A DNA stretch of 64,000 bases from Pyrinomonadaceae bacterium (GCA_026129865.1 JAHCHG010000010.1:62001-126000), one strand, 5' to 3'. Positions 1 through 8,719 are shown, counted from the first letter of the stretch. The notes: generated by a model from the sequence alone, not told the origin. Translations and numbers: made by a program.

Positions 1-1
1 A

Positions 2-109
2 TTGAACTTGAGTTTGCGGACTATCGAAGGACATATCAGCCGCATTCTCGACAAGAAAAGTTTGAATAATCGCGTCGAACTCGCCCTGCAAATCGCCGAA
101 CGCAAATAG
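2..109 (+). CDS. LuxR/NarL-type HTH regulator, C-terminal end only
   Basis: The first 36 codons of the window (second base in frame) end at a TAG and encode the end of a LuxR-type helix-turn-helix. The recognition-helix signature LSLRTIEGHISRIL is followed by the last helix containing NNRVELAL. This is the usual C-terminus of NarL/FixJ-family response regulators, which bind DNA as dimers. The receiver domain, if there is one, lies outside the window. It is the only LuxR-type DNA-binding domain seen here, which makes it a distant candidate for controlling the USP-island promoters about 10 kb downstream. That link is inference only. Confidence 0.75.
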   Translation: MNLSLRTIEGHISRILDKKSLNNRVELALQIAERK

Positions 110-400
110 AAGGAATAAAAAGTATCGGAGCGCGGACACTCTTGTCCGCGTCAAAAAGTATCGGAGCGCGGACACTCATGTCCGCATCGGCTGCTAACAG
201 AACAAGAAGCGAGCAAAAACATCGCGTCTTTCGACAGTAAGAAGCGGACACTCTTGTCCGCGACAAGGAACAAAAAGTATCGGAGCGCTGACACTCATGT
301 CCGCGTCGGCTGCTAACAGAACGAGAAGCGAGCAAAAATATCGCGTCTTTCGATTGTAACAAGCGGACAAGAGTGTCCGCGCTCCGTCGCTATTTATCCG
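110..400. repeat. REP-like hairpin repeats inside a 119-bp duplication
   Basis: Five copies of a short palindrome occur here: stem GCGGACA, 4-base loop CTCT or CTCA, stem TGTCCGC, often preceded by CGGAGC. One copy near 363 is in the opposite orientation, and the copy near 288 has a stem mismatch. A block starting near 152 is repeated from near 271 (period 119 bp) with a few substitutions, including the segment GGCTGCTAACAGAAC. Related palindromes return at 3259-3360. The pattern fits REP-type intergenic repeats. No gene is visible in this interval. Confidence 0.75.
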
Positions 401-470
401 AGTTTAGCCGTATCAATCTGCGGCGGAAAATTTATTAAATTTAAATTTGCCCGATTGCTAAAACTGAACA

Positions 471-1188
471 ATGAAAAAGAAAATGAAAGCATTCGTGCGA
501 ACGAATTCTCAAAATCAAACAATCGAAATGGCGGAACTGCCGATTCCCGAAATCAGCGATAACAAGGTTCTGGTAGAAGTTCGGGCGTTCGGTGTCGGCA
601 TTCACGACCGTTATTTTATCCCGAATGAGGCGAATTTTCCATACACAATCGGCTCGGAAGCCGCTGGTGTAATTACAAAAACGGGCGATAAAATTTTCCG
701 CTTTAAAGCCGGAGATCAGGTTATTTTGACAAGGGTTTTGCCGCCGAAAGGCGGCTGTTGGGCGGAATACGTCGCCGTGCCGGAAGATTTGCTGACCCAG
801 TTGCCAGATAAAATGGATTTTACCGAAGGCGCGGCGATTTCGGTGGCGGGCAAAAAGGCGATCGAAAGTATGCGTGCGCCCGACCTTAAAAAAGGCGATA
901 CGCTGTTTGTCGCGGACGCGCCGGGCGCTTCTGGTAATTCAAATGGCAGCGCAGAAAGGCATCCGCGTTATCGCGTCCGCCTCGGCGAAAAATCACGAGT
1001 ATATGACGTCGCCCGGCGCGGAAAAAGTGGTTGATTATTCTGTGCGAACTGGAAAGCGCAGGTTAAAGAATGGATGCCGAACGGCATTGACGCCGTGTTT
1101 TGAACAAGCGTTGGACGCGCTGGAAAAAACCGAAACGAGACACGCCAGAGGAAAACTCGCGGTCAAACTTGACGACGTGCAATCCTGA
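471..1188 (+). pseudogene. Zinc-type quinone oxidoreductase / MDR alcohol dehydrogenase, broken
   Basis: The first 150 codons encode an intact GroES-like domain of a medium-chain quinone oxidoreductase (MKAFVRTN start, later GSEAAGVI and GDQVILTR). Near 930-945 the reading shifts to a second frame that continues the Rossmann part (AAQKGIRVIASASAKN, EKVVDYS). Near 1050 a third frame carries WKAQVKEWMPNGIDAVF and hits a stop. The C-terminus (FEQALDAL, HARGKLAVKL) reappears in the second frame after roughly 100 residues are missing. At least two frameshifts and an internal deletion make this a decayed gene. The start has no clear ribosome site, and no activity is expected. Confidence 0.85.
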
Positions 1189-1386
1189 ATTAACGCTCTG
1201 ATCCGCGAGTTTGAAAGCTAAGTATTATCGCCGCGCATGACGAAGCCGGCGCGGCGTTTATCGAAAAATTCTTCGCCGAATGTAAAATCGAATGTCCGAT
1301 TCGCCGACCGTTCCGCCGGCGTTTGTGATTGACCGCGAAGGACTTTTGGCGAAAAAACGTGAGTTTGACGCAAGAAAGCGGGATTT
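1189..1386. other. Decayed sequence after the pseudogene
   Basis: No open gene is supported. Short fragments such as FVIDREGLLAKK near 1321 look protein-like but are interrupted, so this is probably more coding debris from the same degenerating region. Confidence 0.4.
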
Positions 1387-1455
1387 TGCCGGTGAAACCG
1401 AAGTTATATGTCCCGCTTCGCCGCCCGCTGACGGCTTATATCGAATTCACGTTAT
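1387..1455. repeat. Internally deleted remnant of the multi-hairpin element
   Basis: The segment GGTGAAACCGAAGTTATAT at the left and GACGGCTTATATCGAATTC at the right match the left-internal and right-terminal parts of the elements at 2873-3111 and 5940-6184. About 170 bases of interior and the left terminal repeat are missing. It abuts the mgtE leader. Confidence 0.6.
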
Positions 1456-1493
1456 TTTCATTTAGTTTGACCGCTGAAGGTTAGGAGAATTTT

Positions 1494-2867
1494 ATGCCGC
1501 AAAATCGTTTTGATTTGGAAACAGTAATAAGCGAGCGGGATTTTACCGCGCTCGGCGACGCCCTGCAAAATTTGTCGCCATCCGCGCTCGCCGATTTGAT
1601 CGGCGAAACGCCCATCCGGGATCAAGCGCCGGTGTTTCGCTCGCTGCCGCGTGAATTTGCCGCCGATGTCCTGGAATATCTGCCCGTGCGATCTCAGATC
1701 GAGCTGCTTAACTCACTGGAGCAGAAAGAAGCGGCAGCCATTCTCGACGAGATGGCGCCCGACGACCGCACGCGTTTGTTCGACGCGCTGCCTGATGATG
1801 AAAGGGAAAGATTTCTCGCCCTGCTCAGACCGGACGAACGCGGCGTTGCCGTGCGTTTTCTGGGCTTCCCGGAAGACAGCGTCGGGCGTCTGGCGACATC
1901 CGATTATGTGCGTTTGCGTCCCGATTGGACAATCGAACGCGCTCTCGCTCATATTCGCCGTTACGGAAACGACAGCGAAACTCTCAACGTGCTTTATATT
2001 ATTGACGAGAGCGGAAAGTTGATTGACGTTTTGCGCATCCGAAAACTCCTGCTGGCTTCGCCGGAGACAAAGATCGCCGATCTAATGGACAATTCGTTTA
2101 TCGCGCTGCAGGCGGCGGACGATCAGGAAACGGCAATCGAAGCGATGCGCCGCAGCGATTTGACCGCGCTGCCCGTCGCGGACGAAGACGGCGTTTTGAT
2201 CGGCATAGTAACGGTTGACGACATTCTGGACGTTGCCGCCGCCGAAACGACAGAAGATATACACAAACTGGGCGGCAGCGAGGCTTTTGACGAGCCATAC
2301 CTGCAAATCGCCCTGACGCGAATGGTCAGAAAACGCGCCGGTTGGCTCGTCATTCTGTTTCTCGGCGAGATGCTGACGGCGACGGCGATGGGTTTTTACG
2401 AGGCGGAAATCGAAAAAGCGGTCGTCCTGGCTTTATTCGTGCCGCTGATAATTTCTTCGGGCGGCAATTCCGGCTCGCAGGCGGCGACGCTTGTCGTCCG
2501 CGCGATGGCGCTCGGCGAAGTTTTTTTGAGGGATTGGTGGCGCGTGATGCGGCGCGAGATATTTTCCGGCTTGATTTTGGGTGCGATTCTCGGCGCAATC
2601 GGTTTCTCGCGCATCGCGCTTTGGTCCGCATTTTCGAACATTTACGGTGAACATTGGTTTTTAATCGCCTTGACGGTCGGCGTCGCGCTCATCGGCATCG
2701 TGCTGTGGGGCACATTGTCAGGCTCGATGCTGCCCTTCATCCTGCGCCGCTTGGGACTCGATCCGGCGGCGTCTTCCGCGCCGTTCGTCGCCACGCTCGT
2801 TGACGTAACGGGCTTGATAATTTATTTCACCACGGCGATATTTTTTCTTCGCGGAACGCTGCTTTAA
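1494..2867 (+). CDS. mgtE: Magnesium transporter MgtE
   Basis: This 457-residue inner-membrane Mg2+ channel has the full family layout. The MgtE N-domain helical superhelix covers about residues 35-135, with the typical LEQKEAAAILDEM and LPDDERERFLALL repeats. Two CBS domains follow at about 140-260, and a five-helix transmembrane domain covers about 285-457 with the pore-helix region PLIISSGGNSGSQ. In the family, the cytosolic N and CBS domains sense Mg2+ and close the pore. The start is supported by TAGGAGA seven bases upstream. It stands alone, with repeat elements on both sides, so no operon partner is apparent. Confidence 0.95.
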   Translation: MPQNRFDLETVISERDFTALGDALQNLSPSALADLIGETPIRDQAPVFRSLPREFAADVLEYLPVRSQIELLNSLEQKEAAAILDEMAPDDRTRLFDALPDDERERFLALLRPDERGVAVRFLGFPEDSVGRLATSDYVRLRPDWTIERALAHIRRYGNDSETLNVLYIIDESGKLIDVLRIRKLLLASPETKIADLMDNSFIALQAADDQETAIEAMRRSDLTALPVADEDGVLIGIVTVDDILDVAAAETTEDIHKLGGSEAFDEPYLQIALTRMVRKRAGWLVILFLGEMLTATAMGFYEAEIEKAVVLALFVPLIISSGGNSGSQAATLVVRAMALGEVFLRDWWRVMRREIFSGLILGAILGAIGFSRIALWSAFSNIYGEHWFLIALTVGVALIGIVLWGTLSGSMLPFILRRLGLDPAASSAPFVATLVDVTGLIIYFTTAIFFLRGTLL

Positions 2868-2872
2868 GGAAT

Positions 2873-3111
2873 GTGAGTTCGAGATAAGAAATTCGGTTTT
2901 AGTCGGTGAAACCGACGTTATATTTATAGCCCACATCACCAGATGTGGGAAAAGTATAGTTTATTGACAAAGCCATTGAAAATGGCGATATAAAAAATGT
3001 ATGTCGCGGTTTTCAACCGCTTGAAACAAATTGCTAAATTGTTCCCATAACTAGCGTTATGGGCTACAAATAGGTTGCCGTCTTCGACGGCTTATGGCGA
3101 ACTCACATTAA
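2873..3111. repeat. MITE-like multi-hairpin element, copy A
   Basis: This 239-bp element is bounded by imperfect terminal inverted repeats (GTGAGTTCGAGATAAG left; its complement at the right end matches 14 of 16). Inside are six hairpins in a row: GTCGGT/ACCGAC at 2902-2916, CCCACATC/GATGTGGG at 2930-2949, GCCATT/AATGGC at 2972-2986, GCGGTT/AACCGC at 3006-3020, CCCATAAC/GTTATGGG at 3044-3063 and GCCGTC/GACGGC at 3077-3091. Four of the six have GAA or TTC triloops. It has no coding capacity and starts five bases after the mgtE stop, so it will be transcribed as the mgtE 3' end. Confidence 0.85.
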
Positions 3112-3258
3112 AGTTGTTTATGATGAACTAAATGAAACAGCCCGAAAAATCTTTTATCTGTTTCGGAGTTATAATTTGTTGAAATATTAGTGATTACTTT
3201 TTCCCGCGCTTCAGTTTAGAACCGCATAATACCGATTCAAATTAGCTTTTGGCGTAAA

Positions 3259-3360
3259 TTGCCGGAACGCGGACACTCCTGTCAATTGCCGGAACACGGA
3301 CACTCCTGTCCGCCCCGCGTTGAAATCGGCATACCTTGCGGACAAGAGTGTCCGCCTTCC
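3259..3360. repeat. REP-like hairpin repeats, second cluster
   Basis: Three more relatives of the GCGGACA...TGTCCGC palindrome occur: GCGGACACTCCTGTC near 3271, ACGGACACTCCTGTCCG near 3297, and GCGGACAAGAGTGTCCGC in inverted orientation near 3338. The unit ATTGCCGGAAC precedes the first two. The gene-free stretch 3112-3511 otherwise holds only the hairpin at 3404-3440. Confidence 0.65.
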
Positions 3361-3403
3361 AACCGAATACGTCATTTCAATTTGAATCGGTATAACGCAC
3401 AAG

Positions 3404-3440
3404 CAAAAGTAACGCTGAAATTATTCCAGCGTTACTTTTG
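3404..3440 (-). terminator. Hairpin after the LppP/META/YbaY gene
   Basis: A perfect 14-bp stem (CAAAAGTAACGCTG with CAGCGTTACTTTTG) has a 9-base loop. It lies about 70 bases past the stop of the minus-strand gene ending at 3512. The T-run after the stem is short, so efficiency is uncertain. Confidence 0.5.
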
Positions 3441-3511
3441 AACTTGGACGATTAACCGCTTGCCGCTCCGGTTTGTGTCTGCGTATTTACAAGGCGTTCA
3501 GTTTTCGCAGT

Positions 3512-4825
3512 TTATCGTGCTAAATCAACGATAATTTCAGCTTTGTCGGGATTGCCGTTTGTAATTACCTGATAGCTTTTCGTGCTGGTAAAACGCAGTT
3601 TGCCGTTTTCGTAAATTTGCGCCCGCAGTGCGTAACGATTGCGCTGATTGATTTTGTTCGGATCGTATTTTAATTCAAAATCAAACGGTACCTGGCGACC
3701 TTCGGCATTGATCGTCTGTTCGGCGATGGTTTGGGATTTCGCGTCCGCCTTTGAAACGTCAAGCAATTGAATTTTAATCACCGCATTCGGCGCGAGTGCG
3801 ATGCGCGGCAGATAGCTGACCGTTCCCGTTACGCTCGCCGTTTTATCTCCGGGATTTTTCGCACGGAAAATTAAATTAGGTTTGTTTTTAACAAAAAGCC
3901 GCAATGTGTCGCCTTCGATTTCAAATTTAGTAACATCACCCAGCGATTGCAGGAAATTTCTTTCGAGACGATTTGCCGTTTCGTCGGCACACGCCATCAG
4001 CGTTCCGGCGATGTTGGAAAATTTCAAACTCGCGCCGTTCATTTCAAAACCGCCCGAAAAAAGATTGCAGCCCGCGTCGCCGGAAATGCGTTTTTCGTCT
4101 TTGTTAAATTCAATGAACGGTTTGTCCGAAGATAAATTTTGATTCCCGATCTTCGTTAAAGTCCAGCGTTTGCCGAATAATGAATTCATATTTGAATTAT
4201 CGTTCGTTTGATTATCGGGCTGAACGGTCGCGTTTGTTTCAATTAACGTCGGCACGAGATCGGGAATATCATCGCGTTTTAGTTCGTAAAAAACATTACT
4301 GATTCTCGACGGACAGCAGAGCGCGTCGGTTTGATTATAGCGGACAAATTCCGCCGAAATATTTGTCGGACTGTTCAAACTAAAATCGGTCAAAGCACCG
4401 TCCGAGCGCGAATCCATCGCCGCAGGCGAAAGCGTTCCGGCGTATCTGCCTTCCCAATAAACGAACGCTTGATACCCGACGGGGCGGCACATTCCGTCAA
4501 AACCTGAAAGCGCGGTAAAAATCTGCGTCGTGCCGAATCGCTGCGACGCGCCGTATAATTTCCAGCCCATTTTCGCCACGGCTTCTTCCGCCAAATTTGA
4601 CGGCTGACGAATCTGTTCATAACACCGTTTGAGCATCGTCGCATCGTCCGTTACTGCGGCGGGACGCGGCAGAGTCGGAAAATTATTTCCCGTTCTGTTC
4701 CAACTTTTAAGCGGTTGGTCGAGCCAAGATTTATTCGTCTGCGCGGTTTGCGCCGACGCTGCAATTGTAGTTAAAAATATTGCTGAAATTAAAAATAGTA
4801 TTGTCGTTAAGTTTTTTTGTATCAT
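3512..4825 (-). CDS. Secreted LppP/LprE-like, META and YbaY-like three-domain protein
   Basis: I start this at the ATG at 4825 (437 aa) because it follows AAGGAAAAG and opens a signal peptide (MIQKNLTTILFLISAIF, cleavage near ASAQ). After the leader, about residues 40-190 resemble the LppP/LprE lipoprotein domain, including a DALCCPSR segment. Residues about 215-310 form a META/HslJ-type domain (RWTLTKI, GDAGCNLFSGGF, TLMACADE). The last 100 residues resemble the YbaY beta-barrel domain (LPRIALAPNAVIKIQLLDVS). META and YbaY domains are typical of envelope proteins, but their biochemical roles are poorly defined. No lipobox is evident, so it is probably periplasmic. Domain names come from motif memory, and exact boundaries are approximate. 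Confidence 0.75.
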   Translation of the reverse strand: MIQKNLTTILFLISAIFLTTIAASAQTAQTNKSWLDQPLKSWNRTGNNFPTLPRPAAVTDDATMLKRCYEQIRQPSNLAEEAVAKMGWKLYGASQRFGTTQIFTALSGFDGMCRPVGYQAFVYWEGRYAGTLSPAAMDSRSDGALTDFSLNSPTNISAEFVRYNQTDALCCPSRISNVFYELKRDDIPDLVPTLIETNATVQPDNQTNDNSNMNSLFGKRWTLTKIGNQNLSSDKPFIEFNKDEKRISGDAGCNLFSGGFEMNGASLKFSNIAGTLMACADETANRLERNFLQSLGDVTKFEIEGDTLRLFVKNKPNLIFRAKNPGDKTASVTGTVSYLPRIALAPNAVIKIQLLDVSKADAKSQTIAEQTINAEGRQVPFDFELKYDPNKINQRNRYALRAQIYENGKLRFTSTKSYQVITNGNPDKAEIIVDLAR

Positions 4826-5013
4826 TTTTCTTTTCCTTGTATAAAATTGTTTTAATATAAAAAAATCCGAAACATTTTTCTGGATTGTGAATCGAATTTT
4901 TTCTAATTCGATTTCTGTTTTTAGAACGAAATGAAGCACTCCGACTTGCAGTTTTTCGTCCCGTTTTTGCGACGTGAAACCTTTATATTCACTCGTCAAA
5001 AACTAATTTCGTT

Positions 5014-5937
5014 TCAACTCAACGGCGGAGTTTCCTTAATTTCCTCAATCGCCGTGCCGCGCCTTTTTTGCAGCGAAATCCATACGCCGAGTAAAACCAA
5101 TGTGCCGCCGGCGATTTGCCAAAAAGTAGGGCTTTCGCCCAAGAAAATGACGGCAATTAACACGGCGACAACCGGCATTAGATTGAGAAAATTCGCCGTC
5201 TGTCCGGCGTTTAAATGCTGTAGCGAACGGTTGTAAAGCAGCATTGCGACCGCCGACGAAAACACGCCGAGATAAATTATGCCCATCCAGCCGGATGCTG
5301 AAATGGGTGGAAAATTTGTGCCGCCGATTTCAAAAACGGCGGCGGGCGCGAGCAGAATTGTTCCGAAAATCGTGGCACCGGCTGTGATGACGAGCGGATC
5401 AAAGTTTGCCAGACGCTTGGCAAACAGCGTGTAAGCCGCCCAAAATAAAACCGACAAAAGCATCAGGAAGTTTCCCAAAGACGAATTCGGCGCGTCCGCG
5501 CTTTCGCTGGCAAAAAGCATTATCAGAAAAATTCCGGCAATCGAAACGCCGATTCCGAGCAGACGAATCGGCGACAGCGTTTCTTTAAGAAAAAAAGCGG
5601 CGAGCAGCGCGGTTACAATCGGAATAAAACTCTGCACGAGTGCGCCCTGTGCCGCACTCGTATAAACGAGCGACAAATTGTAGACAACAGTGTATAAAAA
5701 AACGCCGCTCGCGCCCATCAGCGCGACTGCAATCCACGGCACGGGACGCGGCATTTTCGCCAACTTGCCGCCGAAAACGACGAAAGCGATGAGCAAAACC
5801 GAAGCAATCAGATAACGCAATAACGCAAACAAAACCGGCGGCACTTCGGCGAGCGACGCTTTTGTAACGGCATACGCGCTGCACCAGATAATCATTGCGA
5901 TAACCAATAAAATAATCGCTGAAAACCGTTTATTCAT
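5014..5937 (-). CDS. DMT-superfamily (EamA) transporter
   Basis: This 307-residue inner-membrane protein has ten predicted helices arranged as two tandem EamA repeats (about residues 8-140 and 150-285). That is the usual form of drug/metabolite exporters such as RhaT/YdcZ relatives. The repeat starts are recognisable from MIIWCSAYAVTKASLAEVPP and from LFWAAYTLFAKRLA. The substrate cannot be told from sequence. Its start lies next to the hairpin element at 5940-6184, which therefore occupies its upstream region and may separate it from its original promoter. It runs in the same direction as the genes on either side but is not tightly spaced with them. Confidence 0.88.
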   Translation of the reverse strand: MNKRFSAIILLVIAMIIWCSAYAVTKASLAEVPPVLFALLRYLIASVLLIAFVVFGGKLAKMPRPVPWIAVALMGASGVFLYTVVYNLSLVYTSAAQGALVQSFIPIVTALLAAFFLKETLSPIRLLGIGVSIAGIFLIMLFASESADAPNSSLGNFLMLLSVLFWAAYTLFAKRLANFDPLVITAGATIFGTILLAPAAVFEIGGTNFPPISASGWMGIIYLGVFSSAVAMLLYNRSLQHLNAGQTANFLNLMPVVAVLIAVIFLGESPTFWQIAGGTLVLLGVWISLQKRRGTAIEEIKETPPLS

Positions 5938-5939
5938 AA

Positions 5940-6184
5940 TTAACGCGAGTTCGAGATAAGAAATTCGTTTTTAGTCGGTGAAACCGACGTGATATTTGTA
6001 GCCCAACTCGCAAGAGTTGGGAAAATTGCAAAATGTTGATGAAGCCATCGAAGATGGCGACATAAAAAACCGTATGTCGCGGTTTTCAACCGCTTAAAAT
6101 AAATAGTTAAACTGTTCCCATAACTAGTGTTATGGGCTACAAATATGCCGCCGTCTTCGACGGCTTATGTCGAACTCACGTTAA
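5940..6184. repeat. MITE-like multi-hairpin element, copy B
   Basis: This is a second copy of the element at 2873-3111. It has 21-bp terminal inverted repeats, TTAACGCGAGTTCGAGATAAG at the left; the right-end complement differs at two positions. The same six hairpins occur in the same order. The second stem is CCCAACTC/GAGTTGGG instead of CCCACATC/GATGTGGG, and the third is GCCATC/GATGGC instead of GCCATT/AATGGC, so the changes keep pairing. It lies between two minus-strand genes, just upstream of the DMT transporter start. Confidence 0.85.
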
Positions 6185-6197
6185 TTATTACTTCAAC

Positions 6198-8585
6198 TCA
6201 TTCTTGGGTTGGAAATGGTGCGATAAATTCGACGAAATCGTCGTCGCTTTTATCCAAAGGTTTGACTGCGCCGCTGGTTTGAATATCGCGCCATCGCAAA
6301 CGTCCGTTTGCGCCGTAAAGTATAAATTTAACTTGATTTTTCGAGCGTTCGACGCTGACTTCCAAGAAACTCTGAAAAAACGGCGAACGGTTGAAATCGA
6401 AAGCACCTGACACCATTTCCTCGTCGAACGGATAACCGCGAAACCATTTCAGCCACCAGTAAAAAGGCATTTTCCAAAATGGAGCTTCCCGTTGGATCTT
6501 TTTCGTCAATTCGTCGGTTCGCGGGTAAAATGCATAATCATTTGTTACGGGATTTTCGGGAAATCCGAGCGATGTGCCGATGCTCAAATATGCACCGCCG
6601 CCGCCGTTGACGAAACTCAGCATTTCCTTTTCTCCGTCCACCGTCTGCGACTTTATTTTGTAAAATTCAAAATCGTGCGTGTCGCCCGCCATCACCGCGT
6701 CAACATTGTAGCGTTGCAGCATTTGGTAAATTTTGTCGAAATCTTTATCATCCGTTGCCGTATATTCACCGCCAACGTAGAACGGATGACCGAGAACTAC
6801 GAGCTTAAAATTGTTGCCCGCTCGTGTCAGAGCCGCTTCGAGCCACGCTTTTTGTTTTTCATCAAGCCGACGCAAAATGCCCGTATCAACTGTAATTAAA
6901 GAAAATCCTTTGGTGTGCATTTCAAAAAAAGGAGCTCGTTGCAAACCGTTTTTGATTCGGTAATAGGAACGCAAGCGTTCGGCTTCTGCGGTGATTTCGT
7001 CGAATCTTTGATCGGTTGTTACAGCATCGGTGTTTAAGTCTTCGGCAAGACGCGAACGCAGAGAAATTTGTGCCGCATCAAGTGTTAAAAAATTAGCGTT
7101 AAAACCTTCGTTGGCATCAAACCAATCGTGATTGCCCGGAATTGCGTAAAGAGGTTTTTCAAAGCCTTTGAACGGCAGATAAAAATTTGTTTCATAATCC
7201 TTCATCTTTCCGTCGGGATAAATTACGTCCGATGAGAGAACGAGAAATTTCACCTCGTCGCGCTGGTTTGCGGCGATGATCTGATCGTGCAGAGATAATT
7301 GCGAAGCGTCGCCTTCGCCCGTATCGCCTATGACAATAAAGCTAAAATCACCCTCATCGGTTACGCCTTCGGGTTCGATCGCAAAAACTTTGTCCGGTGC
7401 GACACCTTTTTTAAGTGCGTCCTTTTCGACATCTTCAGCCATTCTTTGCCGCCAAACAACCACGCGGTTTTTCGTAATTTCCTGCCACACGCCGGATGCC
7501 CAGTTTTCCGAATTAAAATACCAGCTAAAACCCCAGATCGAATTGACCGCAATCAAAATCGCCGTCAGAGGCAAGCCGTAGCTTAGAACACGCCAAAAAG
7601 CAAAATTTAGCGAATGTCGCATCTCCCGCATCTCCAGAGCAAACCGCATACGGCTCGTCAACCAAAACTTCAAAAGCCGTTCGGCGAGAGAAAAATCCTT
7701 TGATTTTTCGTTGAGGTTGAAAAACCGATGCCAGGCGATCCTCTCAAGCGGGCGAGTAATTTTTCGCCAGAGCAAACGTAATGGAAGAATTAGAATTAAC
7801 GCCAAAAGAAGAGCAACGACCGCGTCGCCGACGACTGCCGTGAACGGCGAGATAAAACCGATAAAAGACCATTGTGCATCGGTTCGCAAGAGATGTATCA
7901 GAAAAAATATTCCGAGCAAGGTCAGACACCAGAAAATATTCTGACTTTTGGAATTTGAGAAAAACGTTAAGATCTTCTCTTGTAAGTCCTTTATCAAACT
8001 GTTCGGCTCAAGTCCCAAACGAGCGTCGGGATGCAGGCTTGTGTCGGGTTTGAAAGCGGGCGGCTCAAAACCTTTTTCGGGAAGAAAAAACATCGTCCAG
8101 CCTTCGAATATCAACCGCAAGCCGAGAATCACGCCGATTGCTAAAATGCCGAGGTCGGCAGTAAGAAAAAACCAAATTAAGAATCCGAGGGCGATAGTAA
8201 AAAGTCCGTTAAAAACGCTCCAACGCCGTTCCTGTCCCGATTGTTTATAAGCGGTAAAAAGTTTGAACGCGCCGTCGCCGGCGAAAAAAAGGGTTACGGC
8301 AAAACGCAGTGCGGAAACGGCGATATTCGGGCTTAAGAATAAAACCAAACCGAGCAAGGTCGTAACCACACCGGCGGCGTAGGAGACCAGCGATTCGGTT
8401 TTGTCATCGGAGCGAAAAGTTTCGACAAATTGCAGCAGACCTGCGGCAACCAGCGCGATTCCCAAAAGCGCGATGATCCATCCGCCAAAAAAAACGGGAG
8501 CGAATACGACGGTCGCTCCCAATAAGATCACGCCCAAACCGAGTGCACGGCGTTTGGTTAATTTTTTCCAGTTATTCTGTTTCAT
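6198..8585 (-). CDS. HdeD-like membrane domain fused to a metallophosphoesterase
   Basis: I prefer the ATG at 8585 (795 aa, MKQNNWKKL) over a TTG 15 bases upstream; neither has a clear ribosome site. The N-terminal 170 residues form six membrane helices resembling HdeD/DUF308 acid-resistance proteins (GVILLGATVVFAPVFFGGW). Further transmembrane helices lie around residues 215-290 and 340-365. From about residue 405 a calcineurin-like phosphoesterase follows, with metal-site motifs VIGDTGEGD, SSDVIYPDG, PGNHDWFD, VVLGHPFY and MAGDTHDFEFY. The order of these motifs suggests an intact two-metal active site, probably on the opposite side of the membrane from the loops. The substrate is unknown, and the fusion itself is unusual. 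Confidence 0.82.
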   Translation of the reverse strand: MKQNNWKKLTKRRALGLGVILLGATVVFAPVFFGGWIIALLGIALVAAGLLQFVETFRSDDKTESLVSYAAGVVTTLLGLVLFLSPNIAVSALRFAVTLFFAGDGAFKLFTAYKQSGQERRWSVFNGLFTIALGFLIWFFLTADLGILAIGVILGLRLIFEGWTMFFLPEKGFEPPAFKPDTSLHPDARLGLEPNSLIKDLQEKILTFFSNSKSQNIFWCLTLLGIFFLIHLLRTDAQWSFIGFISPFTAVVGDAVVALLLALILILPLRLLWRKITRPLERIAWHRFFNLNEKSKDFSLAERLLKFWLTSRMRFALEMREMRHSLNFAFWRVLSYGLPLTAILIAVNSIWGFSWYFNSENWASGVWQEITKNRVVVWRQRMAEDVEKDALKKGVAPDKVFAIEPEGVTDEGDFSFIVIGDTGEGDASQLSLHDQIIAANQRDEVKFLVLSSDVIYPDGKMKDYETNFYLPFKGFEKPLYAIPGNHDWFDANEGFNANFLTLDAAQISLRSRLAEDLNTDAVTTDQRFDEITAEAERLRSYYRIKNGLQRAPFFEMHTKGFSLITVDTGILRRLDEKQKAWLEAALTRAGNNFKLVVLGHPFYVGGEYTATDDKDFDKIYQMLQRYNVDAVMAGDTHDFEFYKIKSQTVDGEKEMLSFVNGGGGAYLSIGTSLGFPENPVTNDYAFYPRTDELTKKIQREAPFWKMPFYWWLKWFRGYPFDEEMVSGAFDFNRSPFFQSFLEVSVERSKNQVKFILYGANGRLRWRDIQTSGAVKPLDKSDDDFVEFIAPFPTQE

Positions 8586-8719
8586 ACTCGAAAGCCGCAA
8601 TAACGAAACAGATCATTTTGAGTTTAAAGTTAAAATGCGCCCTTCGCTTTGTTTAAAAGGAAACAACAGAAAAGATACAAGTATCATAATCGTCGTTTAA
8701 GTGAACTAGAGGTTAAATC

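Noticed and set aside
36-362. Long minus-strand frame through the REP cluster
   Set aside because: It only reads the repeated palindromes and shows duplicated peptide words from the 119-bp repeat; no protein character.
127-390. CRISPR-like repeats at the window start
   Set aside because: Spacing is irregular, the interval sequence is duplicated rather than unique, and one copy is inverted.
6132-6410. Open frame starting MGYKYAAVFDGLCRTHVN
   Set aside because: Its beginning is the right end of the multi-hairpin element and the rest is antisense to the phosphoesterase gene; it is a repeat-borne false gene.
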